In this document: piece after piece, positions 27,630 to 36,070 of the stretch
How positions within the stretch are numbered: the stretch's first letter is position 1
Layout of the letters: every line of letters starts with the position of its first letter
From: Rhodoferax sp.
Lineage (GTDB): Bacteria > Pseudomonadota > Gammaproteobacteria > Burkholderiales > Burkholderiaceae_C
Reading direction: 5' to 3'
NCBI GenBank assembly: GCA_008015235.1
Contig: SSFF01000004.1
Location: 62,001 to 126,000, forward strand
DNA length: 64,000 bases
Translations under genes and position numbers: made by a program
Notes under the pieces: model-generated
Told to the model about the DNA's origin: nothing
Seen by the model: only the letters and a program-made list of their open reading frames with translations
Database searches by the model: none

Positions 27630-28475
27630 TCAGAGTTTGGCGAATACCTGGGCCTCTTCGAACAGCGGCTGCAGGTCCCCCATTTTGGCGATAAGCCCGT
27701 CCAGGTCGTAGCCCAGGCGCTTTTGTACGGCGGCGGGGAAGGCGTGCACGTGGAGATTGCCGCCAAAGCCGAACTCCAGCTTTTTGCTGATCTGGTTGGC
27801 GGCGAATACGCAGGCAATGGTGTCAGAGTCGTGGCTGTGTTCCCCGTGCTGGTAGCGGATGGCCTCCACCAGGTGCGGGGCAAAGCGCCATTTCTCGGCG
27901 AGCATGGCACCGACCACGGCATGGTCCACGCCGATGGTCTGCTGAAGCACCTCATGCAGCGAGGCTCCATGCTCCTTGCTGATGGTCAGGGCACGGCCGA
28001 ATTCCTGCGGCATGAACTGGGCGAACACCACCTTCCCGAAATCGTGCAGCAGGCCGGCAATGAAGCAGTCCATGGGGTCGGCATCGTCGCCAAACTTGGC
28101 TGCAATCTGCTTGGACAGGGCGGCCGTGGCCAGCGAGTGCAGCAGATACTGCTGGACGTCGAAACCGGCCTCGTTGCTCTTGGGCAGCATGCCGATGGCG
28201 GCAATCGACAGGGCCAGGTTCTTGATGGTGTTGAAGCCCAGGTAGACCACGGCATGGCCGATGGAAGTGATCTGCTTTGGCAGGCTGTAGTAGGCCGAGT
28301 TCACCACCTTGAGCACCTTGACCGTCACCACCGGGTCCTTGTCGATGACTTCGACCAGGTCCTTGGGGGTGGAGTTCACGTCGCGCGTGAGCTCCAGAAT
28401 GCGCTGCACACTCTTGGGGAAGGCGGGCATGCCGTCCACCGCAGCGGCCAGTTTCTGGGACAGTTCAGGGCTCAT
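27630..28475 (-). CDS. HDOD-domain signalling protein
   Basis: A single HDOD domain (HD-related output domain) fills the 281 residues: MPAFPKSVQRILELT at the amino end, then DPVVTVKVLKVVNSAYYSL, HAVVYLGFNTIKNLALS and AGLLHDFGKVVFAQF. HDOD proteins act in regulation of motility, cyclic-di-GMP responses or stress; most have no proven catalysis. It leads a compact minus-strand group with the metallo-hydrolase and nnrD. No sensor or kinase domain is fused. Confidence 0.85.
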   Translation of the reverse strand: MSPELSQKLAAAVDGMPAFPKSVQRILELTRDVNSTPKDLVEVIDKDPVVTVKVLKVVNSAYYSLPKQITSIGHAVVYLGFNTIKNLALSIAAIGMLPKSNEAGFDVQQYLLHSLATAALSKQIAAKFGDDADPMDCFIAGLLHDFGKVVFAQFMPQEFGRALTISKEHGASLHEVLQQTIGVDHAVVGAMLAEKWRFAPHLVEAIRYQHGEHSHDSDTIACVFAANQISKKLEFGFGGNLHVHAFPAAVQKRLGYDLDGLIAKMGDLQPLFEEAQVFAKL

Positions 28476-28504
28476 GGTCTCTCAAGGGTTTTGCGCCGAT
28501 TGTG

Positions 28505-29911
28505 TCAGTTTGCCGCAATCGCGTCACGTGCCACGCGGCGCAGCAGCCACACCAGGCCGCTGGCGGCCACGGTCAGGCCCACCACCAGGGCAATCCAGAA
28601 GCCCTGCGCCGCCATGGGCTCGGCCGGGTGCCAGGGTGCCCAGCTGGGTGCGAGGCCGAGTACAACGCCCAATGGAAGGGAAAACACCCAGAAGGCCGTG
28701 AGGTGGATGGCCATGGGCGCGCGCGTGACCTTGTAGCCGCGCACGGCACAGCTGATGACCACCTGTGCGGTATCTGACAGCTGGAAGGCTGCTGCCAACA
28801 GCAGCAACTCGGCCGTCAGCACCACGACGGCCAGGTCGCTGGTATACAGCTGGGCAATCTGTCGGTTGAACAGGGCCATGGCAGTGGCCGATACGATGGC
28901 AAAGACCATGCTGGCCCCCACCCCGGTCCAGGCGCGAAACCGGGCCTCGCGGTATTCACCGGCACCCAGGCTCTGCCCTACACGGGTGAGCAAGGCCAGG
29001 CCCATGCTCAGTGGCACCATGAATACCAAGGAGGCGAAGTTGAGCGCAATCTGGTGTGCAGCGGCCTGCGTACTGCCGAACTTGGCAATGAGCAGGGCGA
29101 TGAAACCAAAGGCACTGGTTTCCGCAAAGTAGGTGATGCCAATGGGCAAACCCAGGCGCAGCAGATGGGCAATGGTCTTCCACTCGGGCCCTTCGTAGGC
29201 TGCAAAAGGCCAGGTGCTGCGGTAGGCCGGGGCACGGTGCATCCACCAGAGCAGCGCCAGCAGATTGAACCAGGTGCACAACATGGTGGACCAGGCGCAG
29301 CCCAGCCCGCCGAGTTCGGGGAAACCGGCCTTGCCGTAGATCAGGAGTCCGTTGACCAGCACATTCAGCGCCAATGCCAGCAGGGAAATGACCATGAGCG
29401 GTTTGGTCTGGTTGATGCTGGTGCTGTAGCCATACAGTACCCGGTAGGCTGCCAGTGCCGGCAGGCCAAAGCTGGTGATGCGCACGAAGTCAATGGCCAG
29501 ATCGCGTATGTGCGGGGTGATGTCCATGGTGTGGAACACCATGGCCGCCATGTTGGCCACCACCATGGCCACCAGGCCCACGGCCAGAGCCTTCCAGAGC
29601 CCCTGGCGGACCACGTGGGGTACTTCACCATAGGCTTGTGCACCGATGTGGTGGGCCACCATGGGATTCACAGCCATCATGATTCCCATGATGGTGAGGA
29701 TGACCATGTGCCAGATGGATACGCCCAGTGAAACGCCTGCCAGGTCGGCGGCGCTGTAGTGACCTGTCATTGCAACATCGGCCACGGACATGCCGACAGT
29801 GGCGAGCTGGCCGATGAGGATGGGCCAGGCCAGGTGCCACAGGGCCTGCAGCTCGGCGGCTATCTGTTGGCGGCGGCTGGTGCCGTGTTGGGGAAAGAAC
29901 TGTTCCGGCAT
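28505..29911 (-). CDS. MATE-family efflux transporter (NorM-like)
   Basis: This is a 468-residue inner-membrane cation-coupled multidrug exporter with about twelve helices in two repeats. WPILIGQLATVGMSVADVAMTG near the start (about 30-50, split here) and the repeat TYFAETSAFGFIALLIAKFGS are typical of NorM-type proteins. The ATG at 29911 is chosen as the first one after the EamA stop (29922); its ribosome site is weak, and a longer start within the neighbour is possible. Drug specificity is not predictable. Confidence 0.88.
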   Translation of the reverse strand: MPEQFFPQHGTSRRQQIAAELQALWHLAWPILIGQLATVGMSVADVAMTGHYSAADLAGVSLGVSIWHMVILTIMGIMMAVNPMVAHHIGAQAYGEVPHVVRQGLWKALAVGLVAMVVANMAAMVFHTMDITPHIRDLAIDFVRITSFGLPALAAYRVLYGYSTSINQTKPLMVISLLALALNVLVNGLLIYGKAGFPELGGLGCAWSTMLCTWFNLLALLWWMHRAPAYRSTWPFAAYEGPEWKTIAHLLRLGLPIGITYFAETSAFGFIALLIAKFGSTQAAAHQIALNFASLVFMVPLSMGLALLTRVGQSLGAGEYREARFRAWTGVGASMVFAIVSATAMALFNRQIAQLYTSDLAVVVLTAELLLLAAAFQLSDTAQVVISCAVRGYKVTRAPMAIHLTAFWVFSLPLGVVLGLAPSWAPWHPAEPMAAQGFWIALVVGLTVAASGLVWLLRRVARDAIAAN

Positions 29912-29921
29912 CGGATGGAAA

Positions 29922-30872
29922 TCAGGGTGTGACGTCGACCGCTTCGAGCGGCTCCTGCCACGGGTTGAAGCCGGTGATGAGGGCGCTGGCAATCAGGACC
30001 ATGAACCCTCCGGCGAACAGTCCTGCGCCCAAGGGTTCGCCCAGGAACAGGTGCCCCCACATCACGCCGAACACGGGGATCATGAAGATCGGACTCATGG
30101 CCGCCACCGGCGTCACGTGCACCATGATGCGCAGGTGCAGCCAGTAGGCCAGTCCCGAGGTCACGATGCCCATCACCGCTACGGCCATCAGCGCCTGCGG
30201 GGTGAACACGGCGCGCTGCACCGTCCAGGCCGCACCCGGTACCAGGGCCAGCAAGGCCAGGGCGTGCAGTCCGGCAGCGATCTGGATGGGCTCCATGCGC
30301 GTGATGGCGCGCTTCATCAGCGGGGCCGACAAACCGTAGCAGGCCGAGGCCAGCACACAGGCGCCCGCGGCCAGCAGCACTTCGGTGCTGAGCTGCACCG
30401 GCCCCAGGCCCACGATGAAGCCGACCCCGGCAAAGCCGCTGATGCAGCCCAACACTTTGCGCACGGTCAGGCGGTCTTCACCGAGCAAAGCGGAAGCAAA
30501 CAGGCCAAAGATGACGGCGGTGGAGTTGAGTAGGGCGCTGTAGCCCGAGGGCAGGTGCAGCCCGGCCCAGGCAAACAGCAAAAAGGGCACGGCCACCGAC
30601 AGCAGACCCAGAACCCCGAGCTCGCGCCAGTGCTCCACAGGCCAGCGCTGGCGCAACACGCGCAGCAGCAGGCCCAGGGTCAAGGTGGCCAGGCCAATGC
30701 GCAGGAAAGCCAGCACACTGGGCCCCAGCAGGGGGCTGGCCATGCGGATGAACAGGAACGAGGCTCCCCACAAGGCAGACAGGGCGGTGAGCTGGAAAAA
30801 ATGGTGTGATTTCAAGGTGCTTATATTGTGCGGTACGAAACGCGCCAATTTGGTGCGTGTGGGCATTGGCAC
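29922..30872 (-). CDS. EamA/DMT-family transporter (RhaT/RarD-like)
   Basis: This protein of up to 316 residues has about ten membrane helices in two EamA repeats (LTALSALWGASFLFIRMASP at the first; LLAAGACVLASACYGLSAPL at the second). The ATG at 30872 gives the longest product. A TTG near 30816 would start at LKSHHFFQL and may be the true start, since conserved sequence begins there. The family exports metabolites and amino acids; substrate unknown. It is divergent from trhP and 10 bases from the MATE gene. Confidence 0.82.
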   Translation of the reverse strand: MPMPTRTKLARFVPHNISTLKSHHFFQLTALSALWGASFLFIRMASPLLGPSVLAFLRIGLATLTLGLLLRVLRQRWPVEHWRELGVLGLLSVAVPFLLFAWAGLHLPSGYSALLNSTAVIFGLFASALLGEDRLTVRKVLGCISGFAGVGFIVGLGPVQLSTEVLLAAGACVLASACYGLSAPLMKRAITRMEPIQIAAGLHALALLALVPGAAWTVQRAVFTPQALMAVAVMGIVTSGLAYWLHLRIMVHVTPVAAMSPIFMIPVFGVMWGHLFLGEPLGAGLFAGGFMVLIASALITGFNPWQEPLEAVDVTP

Positions 30873-30916
30873 CCTGGATCAGCGCTGTAGTGGCGGTGCG
30901 CGGGATAATTGGGCCC

Positions 30917-32293
30917 ATGACACTCCGTACCCCTGAACTCCTGGCACCGGCGGGCTCGCTGGAAATGCTCAAAACGGCATTTGCCTTTGGCGCCACCGCA
31001 GTCTACGCGGGCCAACCCCGCTACTCCCTGCGCGTGCGCAACAACAGCTTTGGCAGCCTGGACGTGCTGAAACAAGGCATCGACCACGCCCACGAAAAAG
31101 GCGGCAAGTTCTTCCTGGTTTCCAACCTGATCCCGCACGACGCCAAGCTCAAACACTACGTGGCCAATATGGACCCGGTGATTGCCTTGAAGCCCGACGC
31201 AATGATCATGTCCGACCCCGGCCTCATCATGATGGCGCGTGAAGCTTGGCCCGACATGGAAATCCACCTTTCGGTGCAGGCCAACACCGTGAACTCGGCC
31301 GCGGTCAAGTTCTGGCAGAAGGTGGGCATCCGCCGCGTCATCCTCTCGCGCGAACTCTCGCTGGACCAAGTTGCCCAAATCCGCCAGGAATGCCCGGACA
31401 TGGAGCTGGAGGTGTTCGTGCACGGTGCGCTGTGCATTGCGTTCTCAGGCCGCTGCCTGCTTTCGGGCTACTTCAACCACCGCGACGCCAACCAAGGCAC
31501 CTGCACCAATGCCTGCCGCTGGGACTACAAGACCCACGCGGCCGAAGTCGATGCCAGCGGTGATGTGCTCAGCCCACCGGTGAGTAGCGGTGGCGGTTGC
31601 GCCAGCCACGGCGGCGGCCAGACCCTGCCCGAAGAAGCCCGCAACTCCATTTCGTACCTGCTCGAAGAAAGTAACCGCCCCGGCGAGTTCATGCCCATCG
31701 AGGAGGACGAGCACGGCACCTACATCATGAACTCCAAGGACCTGCGTGCCATCGAGCACATCCAGCGTCTGGTGGAGATTGGTGTGGACAGCCTCAAGAT
31801 CGAAGGCCGCACCAAGAGCCCCTACTACGTGGCCCGCACCTGCCAGAGCTACCGCGCAGCCATCGACGACGCCGTGGCCGGGCGCGAACTCAACCCCGTG
31901 CTGCTGGGCCAGCTCGATGGCCTGGCCAACCGCGGCTACACCAGCGGCTTCTTCCAGCGCCACACGCCCGAAGCCACACAGAACTACCTGCGCGGCTTCT
32001 CGGAAAGCGGGCGCAGCCAGTACGTGGGCGATGTGCTGGAGTACGACGCCGCACGCGGCCTGGCCAAGGTCAATGTGCGCAACAAGTTTGCCGTGGGTGA
32101 CTGGCTGGAGATATTGCACCCCAGCGGCAACTTCGACGTGCAACTCACTCGCATGGAGAACGCCGATGCGGCCGAGGTGCAGGTGGCGCCGGGCAGCGGC
32201 CACACCATGTGGATTCCCTTGCCCGAAACCGCCGTGGGCGCCTTCGTGGCGCGCTACCTGACTGCGCGCGAAGAGGCCGCGCTGCCAACCTGA
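30917..32293 (+). CDS. trhP: tRNA 5-hydroxyuridine modification protein TrhP (peptidase U32 family, YegQ)
   Basis: TrhP hydroxylates wobble uridine 34 of tRNAs using prephenate-derived chemistry; the family was formerly called peptidase U32. The 458-residue length and close match to E. coli YegQ favour TrhP over the longer RlhA. Signatures are LAPAGSLEMLKTAFAFGATA, the cysteine cluster CIAFSGRCLLSGYFNHRDAN and GTCTNACRWDY, EDEHGTYIMNSKDLRAI, and SLKIEGRTKSPYYVART. A Ser/Gly-rich insert (PPVSSGGGCASHGGGQ, about 220-235) sits where E. coli has an unrelated loop. The ATG at 30917 follows a GATAAT-like -10. Confidence 0.92.
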   Translation: MTLRTPELLAPAGSLEMLKTAFAFGATAVYAGQPRYSLRVRNNSFGSLDVLKQGIDHAHEKGGKFFLVSNLIPHDAKLKHYVANMDPVIALKPDAMIMSDPGLIMMAREAWPDMEIHLSVQANTVNSAAVKFWQKVGIRRVILSRELSLDQVAQIRQECPDMELEVFVHGALCIAFSGRCLLSGYFNHRDANQGTCTNACRWDYKTHAAEVDASGDVLSPPVSSGGGCASHGGGQTLPEEARNSISYLLEESNRPGEFMPIEEDEHGTYIMNSKDLRAIEHIQRLVEIGVDSLKIEGRTKSPYYVARTCQSYRAAIDDAVAGRELNPVLLGQLDGLANRGYTSGFFQRHTPEATQNYLRGFSESGRSQYVGDVLEYDAARGLAKVNVRNKFAVGDWLEILHPSGNFDVQLTRMENADAAEVQVAPGSGHTMWIPLPETAVGAFVARYLTAREEAALPT

Positions 32294-32398
32294 ACCCCGG
32301 TGGAGTTGGGGTCGCTATGTTTGTTATAGCTGCTTGCGTAATATTTATGCGGGCCAGAGGCTAATTTGGCATCTAATTGGGTCTGAAATGGGCCCCGC
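32294..32398. other. short gap between trhP and AlkD-like gene
   Basis: Apart from the element copy at 32314-32370 I see nothing here. No other gap exceeds about 300 bases without a listed feature; the larger ones (9788-10097, 15786-16183, 20395-20722, 22613-22971) hold riboswitches, operators, terminators or tRNAs. Confidence 0.6.
32314..32370 (+). repeat. dispersed palindromic element, intergenic copy after trhP
   Basis: This is the best-preserved copy: GCTATGTTTGTTATAGC, TGCTTGCGTAATATTTAT, GCGGGCCAGAGGC and TAATTTGGC. It lies in the 105-bp gap between convergent trhP and the AlkD-like gene, where it may also form the transcript end. Confidence 0.8.
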
Positions 32399-33112
32399 TT
32401 ATCCGTGGGCCATGTAGGCAGTGCGCACGGGTGCAGCCAGCTTTTCCAGTGCGTAGCGCAGCATGGTGCGCGGCATCTTTACAGCGTGGGCGTCCAAAAA
32501 GGCACGCAGTACGGTTTCATCGCGCTTGCCCACCTCGCGCAGCATCCAGCCGCAGGCCTTGTGCATCAGGTCTTCGCGGTCTGCCAGCAGCAGTTCACAC
32601 AGGCGCAGCGTATCGGCAAAGTCGCCCGCGCGGATGAACGCGAAGGTGGCCAAGACCGCGATGCGCCGGTCCCACAGTGACTTGGAGTTCACCAATTCGT
32701 AGAGCAGCGCACGGTCACGCTGCAGCAAATGCCCGCCGACGATGGCCGGGGCGGAAGCGTCCACCAGGTTCCAGTTGTTCACCCGGCTGCGTTGCGCCAG
32801 GTAGGCATCGAAGATGGCCTGCTGCTCGGCTTCGGATGCGCGCTTGCGCTGGTATTGCGCTCCCAAAATCAGCAAGGCCAGCAGGCGTGCCTCGTTGTAG
32901 GGCGACTGCAACAGCGCCACGCAGTCAGGGACGGGCAGGGTGCGGTACTGGGCCAGCACGCTGCGTACCTGCGGCACCGACAGGCCCAAAAACTGGTCCC
33001 CTTCGCCATATTGGCCGGGGCCGCATTTGAAAAAGCGCTGGAAGAACGCGGCCTTGTCCGGGTCGCGCAGGGATTCGAGGGCGTGCAGGGCATCGGTGGC
33101 GTTGGTGTTCAT
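32399..33112 (-). CDS. DNA alkylation repair protein (AlkD-like, ALK/HEAT repeats)
   Basis: This 237-residue all-helical protein resembles AlkD glycosylases, which remove bulky N3 and N7 alkyl-purines with HEAT-like repeats. Visible signatures are GVSVPQVR-type QFLGLSVPQVRSV (about 42-54), NNWNLVDASAPAIVG (about 112-126), SLWDRRIAVLATFAFI and DLMHKACGWMLREVGKRD. The ATG at 33112 gives MNTNATDALHAL. It stands alone between convergent trhP and the LysR gene. Family members with this motif set are often annotated only as DNA alkylation repair protein. Confidence 0.88.
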   Translation of the reverse strand: MNTNATDALHALESLRDPDKAAFFQRFFKCGPGQYGEGDQFLGLSVPQVRSVLAQYRTLPVPDCVALLQSPYNEARLLALLILGAQYQRKRASEAEQQAIFDAYLAQRSRVNNWNLVDASAPAIVGGHLLQRDRALLYELVNSKSLWDRRIAVLATFAFIRAGDFADTLRLCELLLADREDLMHKACGWMLREVGKRDETVLRAFLDAHAVKMPRTMLRYALEKLAAPVRTAYMAHG

Positions 33113-33259
33113 GGTGTGGAGTTGTACCGCAGCCAGCAGTACAGGGTGTGTGGTGGCCGCAAATTGTCAGTGAACGCAGGCACCTTGCACGCACTGGCAC
33201 TGTTGTCCGCAAGCTCGCCTTCCCCTGGCGCATCCTTGGGTCATAAGTGTGAACAGTCC

Positions 33260-34159
33260 CTAGGCTTTGCTAGCCCCCAGCTGCATGAGGCGTTGCAGGA
33301 ATTTCTGCGCCAAAGGGGACAGGCTTTTCCGGCGGGGATACACCACATGCCAGGCCGATGCAATCGGCAAGCCCGCAAGATCTATAACCCGCAAGCCCTG
33401 GGCGGCAGGGGCTTTGCCCAGCGCATGGCGCGAGACGATGCCGTAACCCAGTCCTGCGGCCACCGCCTCCTTGATGGCTTCGTTGCTGCCCAGCTCCATG
33501 AGCAGGCCCGGACGGAACTTGCGTGCTGCAAAGCTGGCGTTCACGGCCATGCGGGTGCCGGAGCCTGGTTCGCGCAGTATCAACCGCTGTGTCTTCAGGT
33601 CGTGGAATGATTGGGGCAGCTGCAGATGCTGGCCACGGCGGGCCTTCGGACCGATGAGCACCAAGGGGTTGGCCATGAACACAGCATCCTCCAAGTCCAT
33701 GTCGGCCGGTGGCTGCGACATGACGTAGAGGTCGTCGCGGTTATGGCGCAGGCGTTCAACCACACCGTCGCGGTTGAGTACCTCGATGGCCACGTCGATG
33801 TGCGGATGCTCCTGGCAGAACTGGCCGATCAGGCGCGGAATGAAGTATTTGGCGGTGCTCACCACCGACACCTGCAACCGGCCCTTGTGCATGCCGTGCA
33901 GCAAGCCCACGGTTTGCTCGAGCCGCTCCCACTCATCCACCATGTTGCGCGCAGTGCGGGCCAGTTCGTGCCCGGCTTGGGTGAGGTAGACCTTGCGGCC
34001 AATCACTTCGTACAGCGGCATTCCCAGGGCCTGTGTGACTTCGCGCAACTGCATGGAGGCAGTGGGTTGCGTGACATGCAGGGTGCGTGCGGCCTGGCTT
34101 ACCGAACCGGTATCAGCCAGGGCCAGGAAAAGCCGCAGTTGGCGGAATGTGATATTCAT
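33260..34159 (-). CDS. LysR-family transcriptional regulator (CbbR/CmpR-like)
   Basis: This 299-residue regulator has an amino-terminal winged helix-turn-helix (TFRQLRLFLALADTGSVSQA, then LHVTQPTASMQLREVTQALG) and a substrate-binding co-inducer domain (about 90-295). The architecture and wording resemble CbbR/CmpR regulators of carbon fixation and bicarbonate transport. It is divergent from an SbtA-type transporter, and its start codon lies within an inverted repeat, so autoregulation and control of the transporter are likely. The co-inducer is unknown. The ATG at 34159 is the standard start. Confidence 0.9.
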   Translation of the reverse strand: MNITFRQLRLFLALADTGSVSQAARTLHVTQPTASMQLREVTQALGMPLYEVIGRKVYLTQAGHELARTARNMVDEWERLEQTVGLLHGMHKGRLQVSVVSTAKYFIPRLIGQFCQEHPHIDVAIEVLNRDGVVERLRHNRDDLYVMSQPPADMDLEDAVFMANPLVLIGPKARRGQHLQLPQSFHDLKTQRLILREPGSGTRMAVNASFAARKFRPGLLMELGSNEAIKEAVAAGLGYGIVSRHALGKAPAAQGLRVIDLAGLPIASAWHVVYPRRKSLSPLAQKFLQRLMQLGASKA

Positions 34160-34174
34160 AGATAAAAATCTATG
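34157..34174. promoter_or_regulatory. inverted repeat at lysR start, candidate LysR operator
   Basis: CATAGAT-AAAA-ATCTATG is a perfect repeat that includes the lysR start codon. A related TAGATAAATATCGA (34181-34194) with a T-N11-A form follows. The two together could be the recognition and activation sites for the divergent transporter gene. Confidence 0.55.
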
Positions 34175-34243
34175 CAAAGGTAGATAAATATCGATTTTAC
34201 ATTTGCATCGAAGGAACCTAGGATCGCGGCCCAAGGAGCAAGC

Positions 34244-35197
34244 ATGCATAGTTTTCTCGACCCGGCGATCCTGTTTTTCGTGTTCGGTGTGTTGGCGGGA
34301 ACGGCCCGGTCTAACCTGGAAATTCCGGCCGCCATTTCCAAGTTCCTGTCCCTCTACCTGCTGATGGCGCTGGGCCTCAAAGGGGGCTTTGCCCTGGAAA
34401 AAAGCGGGTTGACGGCAGAGGTGGTCAAAAGCCTGGGGGCCGCCGTGTTGTTGGCCATCGTCGTTCCCCTCATTTCCTACAAGATCCTGTGCCGTCGCAT
34501 CGCCGGGTTTGATGCGGCGGCCATTGCTGCGACCTACGGTTCGGTAAGCGCAGTGACCTTCATTACCGCCACGCAGTCCCTGGAGCAACAGGGCATTGCC
34601 TTTGGTGGCCACATGGCAGCGGCCATGGCGCTGATGGAGTCTCCGGCCATCATCATCGCGGTGTTGCTTGCCAACCATCTGCGTCGTGAGCAGGGGCAGG
34701 GTCAAGGGGGTGGACTGGGCAAGGTGCTGCATGAAAGCTTCACCGATGGGGCGCAGCTGTTGCTGCTGGGTGCCATGGCCATCGGGGTAATCACCGGTGA
34801 CCGTGGACAGGCCGCCATGCAGCCTTTCTCTGGTGACCTGTTCAAGGGCATGCTGTCGTTTTTCCTGCTTGACATGGGGTTGATGACGGCCCGCAACCTG
34901 CCCCAGCTGCGCGGCCAGTCGCCCTGGATGCTGGCCTATGCGGTGCTGGCGCCTCTGGGCCACGCTGCTTTGGCGTGGGGCTTGAGCCGTGCCCTTGGGC
35001 TACCCCTGGGGGAAACTGTCCTGCTGATGGTGCTGGCCGCCAGCGCGTCTTACATTGCAGTGCCTGCGGTGCTGCGGTTTGCCATACCTGAGGCCAGACC
35101 TTCCTTGTATTTCGCGATGTCGCTGGGCATTACCTTCCCCTTGAATATCCTGCTGGGTATCCCGCTGTACACGCGTGTCGCTACCATCTTGGGGTAA
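34244..35197 (+). CDS. SbtA-family sodium-dependent bicarbonate transporter-like permease (DUF897)
   Basis: This 317-residue integral membrane protein has about nine or ten helices and matches the SbtA/DUF897 family. Cyanobacterial SbtA imports bicarbonate with sodium. Family features include ALGLKGGFALEKSGL near the end of the second helix, TYGSVSAVTFITATQ, AALMALMESPAIIIAVLLA and FFLLDMGLMTARNL. It lacks the adjacent SbtB PII-like gene found in cyanobacteria; a cupin gene follows 17 bp later instead. The role in a heterotrophic or facultatively autotrophic betaproteobacterium is open: bicarbonate or another anion. Confidence 0.85.
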   Translation: MHSFLDPAILFFVFGVLAGTARSNLEIPAAISKFLSLYLLMALGLKGGFALEKSGLTAEVVKSLGAAVLLAIVVPLISYKILCRRIAGFDAAAIAATYGSVSAVTFITATQSLEQQGIAFGGHMAAAMALMESPAIIIAVLLANHLRREQGQGQGGGLGKVLHESFTDGAQLLLLGAMAIGVITGDRGQAAMQPFSGDLFKGMLSFFLLDMGLMTARNLPQLRGQSPWMLAYAVLAPLGHAALAWGLSRALGLPLGETVLLMVLAASASYIAVPAVLRFAIPEARPSLYFAMSLGITFPLNILLGIPLYTRVATILG

Positions 35198-35214
35198 CCA
35201 GGAAGGACAGCAGC

Positions 35215-35706
35215 ATGACCAGTAAGGTTCCCGAAGCCATGGCCCCTGTGGCCGTGCAAGCCGATGCGGTGGCGCCGTTTGCGCAACGCAGCCTGTACCC
35301 CGAACCTTTTGCGTCGCGCATGGCCGGGCGTACCAAGCGCAAGCTGGGCGATGTGTTCGGTCTGCAGAACTTCGGGGTCAACCACACGGTGTTGGCACCC
35401 GGTGCGACGTCTGCCTTGCGCCACAGCCATGCGCGTCAGGACGAATTCATCTACATCCTCAGCGGTACCCCCACGCTGCATACCGATGAAGGTGCCCGCG
35501 TGCTGCAACCCGGCATGTGCGCCGGGTTCCCGGCCGGCAGCGGCAATGCCCACCGCCTTGTCAATGCTTCCGATACCGAGGTGGTCTACTTGGAAGTCGG
35601 TGACCGCAGTCCAGGCGACGTGGTTTCCTATCCCGATGACGACCTGGTGGCCCATCTGGTAGAGGGTCGCTGGCAGTTTGCCCGCAAGGACGGCACGCCT
35701 TATTGA
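35215..35706 (+). CDS. cupin-domain protein
   Basis: The 163-residue product has one cupin barrel (about 50-145). The first metal motif is RHSHARQDEFIYILSG, and the second half carries GFPAGSGNAHRLVNAS, so a metal site is likely. AGGAAGG precedes the ATG, and the gene begins 17 bases after the transporter stop, so the two are probably one transcript. Cupins of this type include isomerases, dioxygenases and sugar-binding proteins; no reaction can be named. Confidence 0.8.
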   Translation: MTSKVPEAMAPVAVQADAVAPFAQRSLYPEPFASRMAGRTKRKLGDVFGLQNFGVNHTVLAPGATSALRHSHARQDEFIYILSGTPTLHTDEGARVLQPGMCAGFPAGSGNAHRLVNASDTEVVYLEVGDRSPGDVVSYPDDDLVAHLVEGRWQFARKDGTPY

Positions 35707-35836
35707 GTGGGCGTGGTCAGTGGCATGCACCTTGATGACGGCCAGCAAGCACCCTTGGGTGTGGTGCGTGTACCTCTCTTGTGCACGCATGTCTCGGGTA
35801 GCTCCTTGGTAACACCATTCGGATCGGGCCACCACG

Positions 35837-36058
35837 GTGCGTGAATTTCATTTCGATCTGGCGATTTCAGCCACCGAGTACCTGGCCTATTACCGGGGGG
35901 ATGTGCAGCAGGTGATGGTCCGTGCGCTGGATGGGAGCAAGGTGCAGTTCCCCGCGCGCTTGCTCATGCCTTTTGTGACCACGGTGGGCGTACGTGGCCG
36001 CTTTGTGCTCACCTGCGACAACGATGGGCGTGGTGCGCGGCTGGTCCGGCGCGCATGA
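35837..36058 (+). CDS. DUF2835 family small protein
   Basis: This 73-residue soluble protein matches DUF2835 by its pattern: FHFDLAISATEYLAYYRG, then KVQFPARLLMPFVTTVGVRG and RFVLTCDNDGR. The start is GTG at 35837 (VREFHFDL). Function is unknown in the literature I know. It is convergent with the MFS gene (12 bases between stops). Confidence 0.75.
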   Translation: MREFHFDLAISATEYLAYYRGDVQQVMVRALDGSKVQFPARLLMPFVTTVGVRGRFVLTCDNDGRGARLVRRA

Positions 36059-36070
36059 GCTAGAGGTGCG

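Noticed and set aside
35707-35836. Possible small gene between the cupin and DUF2835 genes
   Set aside because: No frame with a ribosome site and sensible composition was found; the 130 bp are treated as intergenic.
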